Made by a program: the position numbers and the translations under genes. Below are positions 1 through 8,806 of a stretch of 39,430 nt of DNA, piece by piece. Origin of the DNA: Alphaproteobacteria bacterium. GTDB taxonomy: Bacteria; Pseudomonadota; Alphaproteobacteria; GCA-2731375. Where the stretch lies: positions 1-39,430 of the forward strand of contig JASLMH010000021.1 of NCBI GenBank assembly GCA_030746635.1. Reading direction: 5' to 3'. The stretch's first letter is position 1, and each line of letters begins with the position of its first letter. A model generated the notes under the pieces. It saw nothing but the letters and a program-made list of their open reading frames with translations, had not been told where the DNA came from and ran no database searches.

Positions 1-123
1 GCACCGCGGCCGGTCCCTGTGGACTATGTCGTTGTGTAATCGCCGCCACCGCCGACCCCCGTCGCGGCCGCGCCGCATGCGGTCCTGGAAACTGCACCGC
101 CGGCGCGGCCGCTGGACCCATGG

Positions 124-1119
124 ATGTTTATCTTGCCGTTGTTTTGGGGCGTGTTGCTGCTGGGTCTGTTCACCGGCGGCCTGATCGCGCCGCGTTTCGG
201 CGATTGGTCCAATGTCCTGCTGGTTTGGCTGGCCAGCCGATCGGTTTTGGCCTGTCTGGCCCTGGCGGCGCTGTCTCTTTGGCTCGGCGCCGGCTCGGCC
301 CTGGGCGGCCGGCTGGTCGCCAGCCACCGCTGGCCACTGGTGAGCCTGCCCATGGTCACCACCGTGGTGGCGCTGCCGGCGGCGCTGCTGCTGCTGTCGG
401 CCTTGGGGCCGGACGGCTATTGGGCTCTGATCGGCGAACCGGCGATCTACGTCGGCGTCACGGAAAATGGCCTGTGGGGCAGCCCCGGCGCCCTGCTGGT
501 ATCGATGGTATCGGCGCCGGGCACGCTGGATGATCTGGAGGGCCTGTTCCGCGGCGCGGCGCTGCTGGCCCTGCTGATCCAGCCGTTGACGGCGCTGGCG
601 GCGACCTTCGCCCGGCTGAACGACTTCGCCTGGCTGGACGGCTTCCGCCGCCTCGCCCTGCTGGTGATCGCCGGGGTGGTGTATGCCTTGTGCGGCCTGC
701 CCTGGTGGGTGCTGGCCAAGATCGTTGGCTTGGATCTGGGTTTCGGCGATGGCGTCGCCTCGGTGATCGCGCCGGCCCTGGGGCTGCGCCTGGGTGGCGC
801 CTATCTGGTGATGCTGTGGCTGGTGGTTGCCGGCGCGATCATCGGTTTCACCACCTGGCGCGAGATTGGCGCCTCCCGCCTGCGGCCGTTTTTCGGCATC
901 ACCGCCCTGTTGGCGGCGGCGCCGTTCGGTTGGCTGTTCGGCGAGGCCGGCTTGACGCCCGAGGCCTGGGTGCCGTTCGCCGGCGGCAAGGGGGCGCTGA
1001 TCTGGACCGGCATGCATACCACGATCGGTATCGCCCTGATCCTGGGCGGCCGCATCCTGCCGCCGCGCGAACTGGTCCTGACCAACCCGCTGGCGAGGGA
1101 AGCGGTTGAAGCTGCCTAG
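124..1119 (+). CDS. Polytopic inner-membrane protein of unknown function
   Basis: I do not recognise the family. The 331-residue product is very hydrophobic, with about eight likely membrane segments. The first runs from residue 2 to about 20 and others lie near 30-55, 75-95, 140-160, 175-200, 230-250, 258-275 and 295-312. Soluble loops are short; the longest (about 95-140) is Gly/Pro-rich. No catalytic or transport motif stands out. ATG 124 was chosen because the frame upstream has no ATG, GTG or TTG between a TAA at 37-39 and this codon; another ATG four bases earlier is out of frame. The upstream in-frame stretch encodes a Pro/Ala-rich sequence, so a longer product from a non-standard start cannot be excluded. 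The next gene is convergent, so there is no operon to indicate function. Confidence 0.75.
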   Translation: MFILPLFWGVLLLGLFTGGLIAPRFGDWSNVLLVWLASRSVLACLALAALSLWLGAGSALGGRLVASHRWPLVSLPMVTTVVALPAALLLLSALGPDGYWALIGEPAIYVGVTENGLWGSPGALLVSMVSAPGTLDDLEGLFRGAALLALLIQPLTALAATFARLNDFAWLDGFRRLALLVIAGVVYALCGLPWWVLAKIVGLDLGFGDGVASVIAPALGLRLGGAYLVMLWLVVAGAIIGFTTWREIGASRLRPFFGITALLAAAPFGWLFGEAGLTPEAWVPFAGGKGALIWTGMHTTIGIALILGGRILPPRELVLTNPLAREAVEAA

Positions 1120-1164
1120 AGCTTTCCAAGCTCGGCCAGGCGATTTCGACCGAAAGGGAGAGGC

Positions 1165-2850
1165 CTAACCGGCCTGTTTGGCCAGCGCGGCGCGGCGGAT
1201 GGCGCTCAGGGTGGTGCGGGTGTTGATCGCCTCGGGGTCGGTACGCAGGTCGAGGACGGCCGCCGTGCCGGCCGCCAGGGCGCGCTCCAGGGCGGCCGGG
1301 AACTCGGCGCTCTGGCGCACCACCTCGCCATGGGCGCCGAAGGATCGGGCATAGTCGGCGAAGTCCGGGTTGTGCAGTTCGGTGGCCACCGTACGTCCCG
1401 GATAGTCCCGCTCCTGATGCATCCGGATGGTGCCGTAGATGCCGTTGTTGATGACCAGATAGATCGGTCGCAGGCCGAACTGCACGGCGGTGGCCAGCTC
1501 GTTGCTGCTCATCAGGAAGCCGCCGTCGCCGACGAAGCAGATGGTCACCCGCTCCGGAAAGACCAGGGACGCCGCCATCGCCGCCGGCACGCCATAGCCC
1601 ATGGCGCCGCTGGTCGGTCCGACCTGGCTGGGATAGGTGGAGAACGGCAAGTAGCGGTGCGCCCAGCCGGAGAAGTTGCCGGCATCGTTGGCGATCAGCG
1701 TATCCTTGGGCAGTCGTTCGCGCAGCACCCGCACCACGTCGGCCAGGTCCAGATCGCCCAAGGTCGGCTGAATCTCGATATGCGCCAGATGGCTTTGCCG
1801 GGCCGTTTGCAGCCAGTCCCGCCAGGCCCCGCCGTCGACCGGTTCCAGCGCCGCGGCGGCGGCGGCGAAGGGCGCCATGCCGGCGTTGATCGGCAATTCG
1901 GCGCGATAGACCCGGCCCAACTCCTCCGGGTCGGGATGGACGTGGACCAGCGGTTGCCGCGGCACCGGGATATCCAGCAGGCTATAGCCTTGCGAGGTCT
2001 GTTCGCCCAGGCGCGGCCCGACGGCGAGCAGCAGATCGGTTTCCCGCAGGCGTTGGATCAGCTCGGGGTTGCTGCCGATGCCGACGTCGCCGATGTAGTT
2101 GGGATGATGGTTGTCGAAGCGATCCTGATTGCGGAAGGCGCAGCAAACCGGCAGGCCGCTGGCCTCGGCGAAGCGGGTGATGTCGGCCACCGCCTCGGTC
2201 GTCCAGGTGGCCCCGCCCAGCAGCATGACCGGCCGCTTGGCCGCCTCCAGCATGGCCCGCAGGGCGGCCAGGTCGGCCGGTCCGGGATGGGCCTGCACCG
2301 GCCGATAGCGCCGGGCGTCGGCCACCCCCGACGGTTCGCGCAACATATCCTCCGGCAGTGACAGCACCACCGGGCCGGGCCGGCCGGAGGTGGCGGCGTG
2401 GAAGGCCTGGCTGACCAGTTCCGGTATCCGCGCCGGATCCTGGATTTCCGCCGACCATTTCGACACCTGGCCGAAGAACCGGCGAAAATCCATTTCCTGA
2501 AAGGCTTCCCGTTCGGCCATGGCGCGCCCGACCTGGCCAACGAACAGGATCATCGGCGAGGAATCCTGGAATGCGGTGTGCAGACCTACCACCGCGTGAC
2601 AGGCGCCCGGGCCGCGCGTGACGAAACAAATGCCGGGCCGGCCGGTCAGCTTGCCATAGGCCTCGGCCATATTGGCCGCGTTGGCCTCGTGCCGGCAGGT
2701 CAGCAGGCGGATCTCGGGCGCGTCATGGAGGGCGTCCAGGGCCGCCAGATAGCTTTCGCCGGGTACGCAAAAGGCGGTGTCGACGTCGTGGATCTTCAAT
2801 TGATCGATCAGGATTTGACCGCCGGTACGCATGTTGGTGGGCTTGGGCAT
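1165..2850 (-). CDS. Thiamine-diphosphate-dependent enzyme, acetolactate synthase large-subunit-like
   Basis: At 561 residues this is a full-length three-domain ThDP enzyme. The N-terminal Pyr domain has the catalytic glutamate in CVPGESYLAALDALHD (about residue 29-44). A central Rossmann-like domain follows at about 190-330. The C-terminal PP domain carries the metal/ThDP motif GDGGFLM near residue 435, closed about 28 residues later by the NN of LVINNGIYGT. Members decarboxylate 2-oxo acids such as pyruvate. No ilvN-like small subunit lies nearby, so this is more likely a stand-alone paralogue (2-oxoacid decarboxylase or synthase) than the biosynthetic IlvB; substrate is not predictable. 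ATG 2850 has a GAGG about 9 bases upstream; ATG 2832 is an alternative. Confidence 0.9.
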   Translation of the reverse strand: MPKPTNMRTGGQILIDQLKIHDVDTAFCVPGESYLAALDALHDAPEIRLLTCRHEANAANMAEAYGKLTGRPGICFVTRGPGACHAVVGLHTAFQDSSPMILFVGQVGRAMAEREAFQEMDFRRFFGQVSKWSAEIQDPARIPELVSQAFHAATSGRPGPVVLSLPEDMLREPSGVADARRYRPVQAHPGPADLAALRAMLEAAKRPVMLLGGATWTTEAVADITRFAEASGLPVCCAFRNQDRFDNHHPNYIGDVGIGSNPELIQRLRETDLLLAVGPRLGEQTSQGYSLLDIPVPRQPLVHVHPDPEELGRVYRAELPINAGMAPFAAAAAALEPVDGGAWRDWLQTARQSHLAHIEIQPTLGDLDLADVVRVLRERLPKDTLIANDAGNFSGWAHRYLPFSTYPSQVGPTSGAMGYGVPAAMAASLVFPERVTICFVGDGGFLMSSNELATAVQFGLRPIYLVINNGIYGTIRMHQERDYPGRTVATELHNPDFADYARSFGAHGEVVRQSAEFPAALERALAAGTAAVLDLRTDPEAINTRTTLSAIRRAALAKQAG

Positions 2851-2902
2851 CGGCTGGGGCCTCGTGTTTGTCCGTTGTCGGGGGCCGGTGCGGCCGACGA
2901 GA

Positions 2903-3460
2903 TCACTGGTAGCTTGGGTCGATATCGGGCTCGCCGGCGCCGATATCGATGAAGTGATGGTATTCGGCGGATTCGAGTATCTGCAACCTGCTGAGTGGCA
3001 CCGGGCGCATGCCCTCGCCGAGTGGTCCGGTGACCGTCATCAGTTGCGGCGGCTTGTCCGCCTCGTTCGGCCGCAGCGGCAGGGCCAATTGTTCGACCTG
3101 CTCCACGCCGCCGCCCCGGTAGCCGACCCGCCAGATCCAAATGGCGCCGCAGGGTTGCGCGGCGGTCCGGTAGGAGCGGTGGCCGCGCCGCTCGCGCAGC
3201 GCCGGTTCCGTCAGATCCAGCAGGTTGCGGCCGGTCAGCTCGACCCCCAGGAGTTCGCGGATCATCGTGCCGGCGAGGCGGAAGATGATTTCGCTGTTAC
3301 TCGGCACCTCGGCCAGGGTGATCCAGGGCAGCACCGGTTTCAGGTTCTCCAGGCGCACGTCCGAGCGGCTCGGCATCAACCCATGGCCACGCCAGCCCTG
3401 CCACACGGCGGCGAAGTCCCGGCAATTCGCCGTCAACGGCTCGATCTGATCGAAACGCAT
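2903..3460 (-). CDS. PAS_5-family sensory domain protein
   Basis: A 185-residue single-domain protein of the PAS_5 type common in alphaproteobacteria. Typical features are an N-terminal helix ending in W-x-G-WRGHGLMPSRSD, a strand with NLKPVLPWITLAEV (about 43-56), FRLAGTMIRELLG (about 66-78) and the G-R-NLLDLT segment. Family members are usually small cytoplasmic proteins of unknown ligand and have no output domain. ATG 3460 is preferred over TTG 3463 because GGGA lies just upstream. The gene is 52 bp downstream of nothing co-directional except the ThDP enzyme's promoter region and is divergent from the acyl-CoA ligase, with which it shares a 149-bp promoter region containing a perfect hairpin. 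Confidence 0.75.
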   Translation of the reverse strand: MRFDQIEPLTANCRDFAAVWQGWRGHGLMPSRSDVRLENLKPVLPWITLAEVPSNSEIIFRLAGTMIRELLGVELTGRNLLDLTEPALRERRGHRSYRTAAQPCGAIWIWRVGYRGGGVEQVEQLALPLRPNEADKPPQLMTVTGPLGEGMRPVPLSRLQILESAEYHHFIDIGAGEPDIDPSYQ

Positions 3461-3497
3461 CAACTTCCCAATACGATCCCCGGGCCAAGGCGCCGCC

Positions 3498-3517
3498 GCG
3501 TGGGCGCCGCCCCACGC
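3498..3517. promoter_or_regulatory. Perfect inverted repeat in a divergent promoter region
   Basis: GCGTGGG (3498-3504) and CCCACGC (3511-3517) form a perfect 7-bp stem around a 6-base loop. It lies between the divergent PAS_5 and acyl-CoA ligase genes. There is no T-run, so it is not a terminator. It could be an operator or a leader hairpin for either gene; function is inferred from position only. Confidence 0.35.
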
Positions 3518-3609
3518 TGGTCTACAGCATCGTTCATCGCTACAGTTGCCGCAAGGTCCATGGATAGGGCCAATTCACGGGATTTCAGGCCAATGAGTGG
3601 GAGGCATCG

Positions 3610-5301
3610 ATGACCCAACAACCCTGGTTGAAAAATTATGCCCCCGGCGTCGACTGGCATGCCGAGTTGCCGCGGAAACCGCTGTACACGCTGCTCGACG
3701 ACGCGGTGGCGCACTATGGCCAGCACAACCTGGTCGACTTCATGGACCGTCACTTCACCTATGCCGAGATCGGCGCCTTGGCCGATCGCGCGGCCCGCGG
3801 CTTCCAGGATCTTGGCGTCGGCAAGGGGGTCAAGGTGGGCCTGTTCCTGCCCAACTGCCCGCAATACATCGCCGCCTATTTCGGCATCCTCAAGGCCGGC
3901 GGCACGGTGGTGAATTTCTCGCCGCTCTATTCCGAGGAACAACTCCTACATCAGATCGAGGACAGCGATACCGATTTCATGGTGACCCTGAACCTCGAGC
4001 TCCTGTACCCGAAGATGGCCACCATGCTGCGCGAAAGCCGGTTGCGGAAACTGATCGTCGGGACCATGCAGGAAGCCCTGCCGTTCCCGAAGAACTGGCT
4101 GTTTCCGCTGTTCCGCCGGGGCGACATCGCGACCGTTCCGAACGACGCCGATCACCTTTCCTTCCAGCAACTTCTGAACAACGACGGCGACTTCACGCCG
4201 GTCGAGATCGACCCGGACAGCGACATCGCGGTCTTGCAATACACCGGCGGCACCACCGGCGTATCCAAGGGCGCCATGCTCAGCCACGGCTCGGCCTATG
4301 CTAACACCCAGCAGATCACCCTGTGCCTGCCCGACTACGTGCCGGGCACCGAACGCATGCTTGGCGTGCTGCCGTTCTTCCATGTCTTCGCGATGACCGT
4401 GGTGATGAACTTCTCGATCAACATCGGCGCCGAGATCATCATCCATCCCCGTTTCGACCTGGAGGCGGTGATGAAGGACATCCCAAAGAAACGGCCGACC
4501 CTGATGCCGGGCGTGCCGACCATGTTCGTCGCCATCACCGGCCACCCCAAGGCGACCGAAACCGACATGTCGTCGCTGCGGGCCTGCATGACCGGCGGCG
4601 CACCGCTGCCGGTCGAGGTCAAGCAACGGTTCGAGCAGATGACCGGCGCCAAGCTGTTCGAGGGCTATGGCCTGACCGAGACTTCGGCCGTCAGCACCGC
4701 CAATCCGCTGAATGGACTGAACAAGCCGGGCTCGATCGGCCTGCCGGTACCCGGCACCGATATCGTCATCGTCGATCGCGACGATGCCACCAAGATCATG
4801 CCCCAGGGCGAACCCGGCGAGATCTGCGTCCGTGGCCCGCAGGTCATGATGGGCTACTACAAACGCCAGGACGCCACCACCGACACCATGATCGACGACA
4901 TGTTGCGCACCGGCGACGTCGGCTACATGGACGAGGACGGCTACACCTTCATCATCGATCGGACCAAGGATTTGATCCTGGCCGGCGGCTTCAACGTCTA
5001 TCCCCGTCATGTCGAGGAGGCGATCTACGAACACCCGGCGGTGGAGGAAGTGACGGTGATCGGCATTCCCGACGACTACCGCGGCCAGTCGGTCAAGGCC
5101 TTCGTCAAGTTGAAGCAGCCGGAGGAGCTGGATCAGGCGAAACTGCTCAAGTTCCTGGGCCCCAAGTTGGGCAAGGCCGAAATGCCCACCGAGATCGAAT
5201 TCCGCGACGAATTGCCGAAAACCATGATCGGCAAGCTGTCGAAAAAGGAACTGGTGGCCGAGGAACAGGCGAAATACGAGGCCCGCAAGGCGGCGGGATA
5301 G
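3610..5301 (+). CDS. fadD: Long-chain fatty-acid--CoA ligase (AMP-forming)
   Basis: The 563-residue product matches the usual length of FadD-type acyl-CoA synthetases, which activate fatty acids to acyl-CoA through an acyl-adenylate. Visible ANL-superfamily motifs are the P-loop YTGGTTGVSKG (about 211-221), the adenylate-binding GYGLTETS (about 353-360), the hinge region RTGDVGYMDEDG (about 434-445) with the FACS-like IIDRTKDLILAGGFNVYP, and the C-terminal catalytic lysine in PKTMIGKLSKKEL (about 537-549). GGGAGG six bases upstream supports ATG 3610. It stands alone on its strand apart from the YHS gene that follows after 111 bp. The symbol is by family resemblance; acyl chain preference is not proven. 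Confidence 0.92.
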   Translation: MTQQPWLKNYAPGVDWHAELPRKPLYTLLDDAVAHYGQHNLVDFMDRHFTYAEIGALADRAARGFQDLGVGKGVKVGLFLPNCPQYIAAYFGILKAGGTVVNFSPLYSEEQLLHQIEDSDTDFMVTLNLELLYPKMATMLRESRLRKLIVGTMQEALPFPKNWLFPLFRRGDIATVPNDADHLSFQQLLNNDGDFTPVEIDPDSDIAVLQYTGGTTGVSKGAMLSHGSAYANTQQITLCLPDYVPGTERMLGVLPFFHVFAMTVVMNFSINIGAEIIIHPRFDLEAVMKDIPKKRPTLMPGVPTMFVAITGHPKATETDMSSLRACMTGGAPLPVEVKQRFEQMTGAKLFEGYGLTETSAVSTANPLNGLNKPGSIGLPVPGTDIVIVDRDDATKIMPQGEPGEICVRGPQVMMGYYKRQDATTDTMIDDMLRTGDVGYMDEDGYTFIIDRTKDLILAGGFNVYPRHVEEAIYEHPAVEEVTVIGIPDDYRGQSVKAFVKLKQPEELDQAKLLKFLGPKLGKAEMPTEIEFRDELPKTMIGKLSKKELVAEEQAKYEARKAAG

Positions 5302-5412
5302 GCTCCGCGCCGGTCACGGCAGGGCCACGAAGGTTTGATTTCCGCGCGGCTGCTCGCGCGCCCTAGGATTGCCCCGGAACAATTGTGGCGGACCCGCGAC
5401 AAGGGGCCAATC

Positions 5413-5886
5413 ATGCATGCGACACGACGGTCCATACTAGAGCGTATCCGGGGTATTCTGGTGGCGGTCGGGGCATTGGTGCTGCTGTCCGGCGCGCCGG
5501 CCTGGGCCAAGGCGCCGATCTACAGCGATTGGCTGGGCCGGGCCATCGGCGGTTTCGATCCGGTGGCCTATTTCACCATGGGTAAACCAGTCAAGGGCAG
5601 CGGTGATTTCACCGCCGAGTGGCAGGGCGCGACCTGGCGCTTCGTTTCGGCCGCCAACCGCGACGCCTTCATCGCCGGGCCGGAGAAATATGCCCCGCAG
5701 TATGGCGGCTATTGCGCCTACGCGGTCAGTCAGGGCTACACCGCCAGCATCGAGCCGGAGGCCTGGCACCTGGTCAACGGCAAGCTGTACCTGAACTATT
5801 CCCTGGAAGTATGGCAGACCTGGCTGGCCGACCGCGATGCCTATATCGCGGCCGCCGACCGAAACTGGCCGGGGGTGCTGGAGTGA
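5413..5886 (+). CDS. Exported YHS-domain protein
   Basis: A 157-residue protein with a clear Sec signal peptide (MHATRRSILERIR, a hydrophobic stretch, then GAPAWA before KAPIYS, cleavage near residue 32). The mature part is a YHS-type domain: GFDPVAYFTMGKPVKGSGDF, then a WRFVSAANRDAFIAGPEKYAPQ-like segment and YGGYCAYAVSQGY. YHS domains are small metal-associated modules found with copper proteins and in stand-alone periplasmic proteins; the exact role is unknown. ATG 5413 was chosen because it directly precedes the signal peptide and follows AGGGG. The frame is open 78 bp further upstream but that part does not resemble the family. Confidence 0.8.
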   Translation: MHATRRSILERIRGILVAVGALVLLSGAPAWAKAPIYSDWLGRAIGGFDPVAYFTMGKPVKGSGDFTAEWQGATWRFVSAANRDAFIAGPEKYAPQYGGYCAYAVSQGYTASIEPEAWHLVNGKLYLNYSLEVWQTWLADRDAYIAAADRNWPGVLE

Positions 5887-5901
5887 CCGGTGGTCGGTCG
5901 T

Positions 5902-6594
5902 CTATAGCCGTTCGGCGGCCCGCGACGTTGCCTCCCGGCGGCGGGTCAGGAAATCGGACATCCTTTGCCGGAGGGCATCGACCAAGGCGGGTTCCGCCGA
6001 CTTCGGCGAGCCGCCCGGGAACGGCGGTTCGGGGTCATATTCCAGTTGCAGTTGAATGGCCTTGGCAACTTCCGCCCCGAAGATCTCGGCCACCACGACC
6101 AACGCGAAATCGATGCCCGAGGTGACGCCGGCGCCGGTGATGTGGCGGCCGTCGCGGACCACGCGCTGCTCGATCGGTATCGCCCCCAGGAGCGCCAATT
6201 GATCGAGTGACGACCAGTGGCAGGTGGCCTGCACGCCCTTTAGTAGACCGGCGGCGCCGAGCACCAGCGAACCGGTGCAGACCGAGGTGACGAATTGGGC
6301 CGAGTCCGCCCGGGCCCGCAGGAAATCCAGCACCACATCGTCGGCCATCAGCGCCACCTGCCCCGGCCCGCCCGGCACGCAGATCAGGTCCAGCATGGGC
6401 GCTTCGCTGAATGCGACGGTCGGCGAGATCCCCAGGCCGCTGTCGGCCCGCACCGGATCGAGGCTCTTCCAGATCAGGTGCGTTCGCGCCCCCGGCGCCC
6501 TGGCGAACACCTCGTAGGGCCCGGTCAGGTCAAGCTGCGTCAGCCCCGGAAACAGCAACAGGCCGATTTCGAACACGTCGTTCTCTTTTGCCAT
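5902..6594 (-). CDS. DJ-1/PfpI-family protein (isonitrile hydratase-like)
   Basis: The 230-residue product is a class I glutamine-amidotransferase-like fold of the DJ-1/PfpI type. LLLFPGLTQLDLTGPYEVFA (about 12-31) is the typical first strand and helix. ICVPGGPGQ (about 71-79) precedes the nucleophile elbow with Cys in VTSVCTGSLVLGAAGLL (Cys near 105), and a CHW triad-like His follows in ATCHWSS. This arrangement matches isonitrile hydratase InhA and related cysteine hydrolases, and the N-terminal regulator domain of some AraC proteins, but no AraC domain follows. The C-terminal ~30 residues are polar and helical. It is divergent from the membrane cyclase across an 81-bp gap. Confidence 0.82.
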   Translation of the reverse strand: MAKENDVFEIGLLLFPGLTQLDLTGPYEVFARAPGARTHLIWKSLDPVRADSGLGISPTVAFSEAPMLDLICVPGGPGQVALMADDVVLDFLRARADSAQFVTSVCTGSLVLGAAGLLKGVQATCHWSSLDQLALLGAIPIEQRVVRDGRHITGAGVTSGIDFALVVVAEIFGAEVAKAIQLQLEYDPEPPFPGGSPKSAEPALVDALRQRMSDFLTRRREATSRAAERL

Positions 6595-6675
6595 GGACCG
6601 CTCCGACGCTGTTGTTCGCCCTTACCTCGATCGGACATAGCGTCTAGGACCGGGCATTGCCATGTGGCGGCGACC

Positions 6676-7725
6676 ATGGCACACCGGGCGGGCATGCGAA
6701 ACACCGTCAAATCCCATCTCTGGTTCGTCGTTGTCACGACTGTCTTGGGCGCCATGGTCGGCGTCACCTATACGCAGGCGATTTATCAGGGCCCGATCGG
6801 CGGCGGCCTGATCGCCGGCGGCGGCTTTGGCGCCATGCTGGCCTTGTTCCATCTGGCGGCGGCGCCGCGTCTGCGCCGCTTTGGCTTCGCCGCCGCCACC
6901 GCCCTCGGCAGCCTGGGCATGACGCTGATGACGGCGATCTGCCTCAACGTCTCGATCTACGGTTTCGGCCTGTCGGACCACCCGGCCTATTTCGATCCGC
7001 ACAGTCTGTACCTGTTCTGGTTCGAAAGCCGCTGGTGGCTCGATTTCGCCTTCGTCTTCGGCTTTGCGCTGTTGTTCAACGCGGTCATTTCGCTCAACGA
7101 ACTGGTCGGCCAGGGCGTCTTGTGGCCGTTCCTGATCGGCCGCTATCACCACCCGGTGCGCGAGGAGCGGATCTTCCTGTTCGTCGACCTGGCCAATTCC
7201 ACCGGTATCGCCGAGCGCCTGGGCGATCTGCGCTTCCACGCCCTGCTGCGCGGCCTGGTCGACGACATCTCGGACATCATCCATGACCATCACGGCCGCA
7301 TCGACCGCTATGTCGGTGACGCCCTGGTGATCACCTGGCCGGCCGACATCGGCGGCCGGGACGGCCGCTGCCTGCGCTGCTGCTTCGCCATCGCCGAGCG
7401 GATCGCCGAGCGGCGCGCCGGCTACCTGGACCAATTCGGCGTCGTCCCGCACTACCGGGCGGCCTGTCACGTCGGCACCGTTGTGGCCGGTGAGATCGGC
7501 GCCCGCAAGCGAGAGATCATGTTCCTCGGCGATACCGTCAACATCACCGCCCGGATCGAGGCCGCCGCCAAGGACATGCAGCGCGATTTCCTGGTCTCAG
7601 GCGATCTGCTGGCCCGGGTGCCGGCGCCATCCGGGGTGGAGGTGGAGGCCCTGGGTCCATTCACGCCGCGCGGCCGGTCGGGAGCCATCGAGTTGTTCGC
7701 CTTGCGGGCCGGCGAAGCGCTATAA
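6676..7725 (+). CDS. Membrane-anchored class III adenylate/guanylate cyclase
   Basis: About 349 residues. The N-terminal half has four membrane segments (about 14-34, 40-60, 67-90 and 125-148 in this numbering). The C-terminal half is a class III nucleotidyl cyclase domain. Metal-binding aspartates are visible in FLFVDLANSTGIAERLG and IDRYVGDALVITW, and the substrate/transition-state region reads FLGDTVNITARIEAA with the conserved N and R. All key residues look present, so an active cyclase, probably making cAMP, is likely. ATG 6676 and ATG 6694 are both possible starts; the frame upstream overlaps the divergent DJ-1 gene and is not coding-like. Confidence 0.85.
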   Translation: MAHRAGMRNTVKSHLWFVVVTTVLGAMVGVTYTQAIYQGPIGGGLIAGGGFGAMLALFHLAAAPRLRRFGFAAATALGSLGMTLMTAICLNVSIYGFGLSDHPAYFDPHSLYLFWFESRWWLDFAFVFGFALLFNAVISLNELVGQGVLWPFLIGRYHHPVREERIFLFVDLANSTGIAERLGDLRFHALLRGLVDDISDIIHDHHGRIDRYVGDALVITWPADIGGRDGRCLRCCFAIAERIAERRAGYLDQFGVVPHYRAACHVGTVVAGEIGARKREIMFLGDTVNITARIEAAAKDMQRDFLVSGDLLARVPAPSGVEVEALGPFTPRGRSGAIELFALRAGEAL

Positions 7726-7758
7726 CCGGGCGGGCACGACGACAGGAAAGGCACGCGG

Positions 7759-8766
7759 ATGAAGGCCATGGTGTTCCACGAACACGGCGGCGTGGAGAAA
7801 TTGCACTACCAGGACTTTCCCGACCCCGAATTGCAGCCGGGCGATTGCCTGGTGCGGGTCAAGGCTGTCGCCCTGAACGGCTTCGAGCCGATGATCCTGC
7901 AAAAGACCACGGCCCTGCCGACGCCGCTGCCGATGATCCCGGGCGGTGACATTGCCGGCGAGATCGTTGAATTGGGTTCGGCGGCGAATGACGGCCAATG
8001 GCGGGTCGGCGACCGGGTCTCGATCTATCCGATGGTCCCCGACGAGGGCATGACCGGGGAAACCCGCCTGGGCGGCTGTTGCGAACTGGTCCGCATCCCG
8101 GCCGGCAACCTGTTGCCGGTCCCCGATGATCTGGATTTCGTCAGGGCCGCCAGCCTGCCGATCGCCTACGGCACGGCCTTGCGCATGATGGTCAGCCGGG
8201 GCCGGGTCGCGGCCGGCGAGACGGTGTTGATCCTGGGTGCCACGGGCGGCGTCGGCACCGCTTGCGTGCAACTGGCCAAGCTGCTCGGGGCCGAGGTGAT
8301 CGCCTGCGGCAGCGCCGATTGGAAGCTGGAGAAGCTACGGGAACTGGGCGCCGACCACGTCGTTGACACGAGCCGCGAGGATTTCCGCAAGGCCGTCTGG
8401 GAGCGCTATGGCAAGCCGCATATGCGGCACAAGACCGGCGGCGTCGACGTGGTCATCAACTATATCGGCGGCGACACCTGGGTCGACGGCTGCCGGGCCC
8501 TGAAGCCGGGCGGCCGGATGCTGACCTGCGGCGCCTCGGCCGGTTTCCAGACGGCCAACGATCTGCGATATATCTGGACCTATGAATTGAACCTGATGGG
8601 CAGCAACGGCTGGCGGCCCGAGGATCAGCTGGAGATGATGGCGATGGTCGCCGACGGTCGCATCGAACCGGCGCTCCACGCGGTGCGGCCCTTGACGGAA
8701 ACGCCGATATCCATTCAGGAACTGATCGAGCGGCAAGTGTTCGGCAAGACGGTGCTGCTGCCGTGA
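7759..8766 (+). CDS. NAD(P)-dependent MDR oxidoreductase (quinone oxidoreductase/zinc-type ADH family)
   Basis: At 335 residues this is a full-length medium-chain dehydrogenase/reductase. The N-terminal GroES-like fold includes MIPGGDIAGEIVELG (about 60-75) and GDRVSIYP. The cofactor domain has the dinucleotide motif LILGATGGVGTACVQLAKLLGA (about 157 onward), followed by ELGADHVVDTS. The usual catalytic Cys and zinc ligands of alcohol dehydrogenases are not obvious, which favours a zinc-independent quinone/enone reductase. It starts 33 bp after the cyclase stop, so co-transcription is possible; AGGAAAGG precedes ATG 7759. Confidence 0.85.
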   Translation: MKAMVFHEHGGVEKLHYQDFPDPELQPGDCLVRVKAVALNGFEPMILQKTTALPTPLPMIPGGDIAGEIVELGSAANDGQWRVGDRVSIYPMVPDEGMTGETRLGGCCELVRIPAGNLLPVPDDLDFVRAASLPIAYGTALRMMVSRGRVAAGETVLILGATGGVGTACVQLAKLLGAEVIACGSADWKLEKLRELGADHVVDTSREDFRKAVWERYGKPHMRHKTGGVDVVINYIGGDTWVDGCRALKPGGRMLTCGASAGFQTANDLRYIWTYELNLMGSNGWRPEDQLEMMAMVADGRIEPALHAVRPLTETPISIQELIERQVFGKTVLLP

Positions 8767-8806
8767 GGCGGGCGGCAAGAGGCTTGGGCGAGACAGGGTA
8801 GAGGGC

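Noticed and set aside
1..39. Possible 3' end of a preceding gene (stop TAA at 37-39)
   Set aside because: Only 12 codons are visible, with no recognisable sequence; too little to support a feature.
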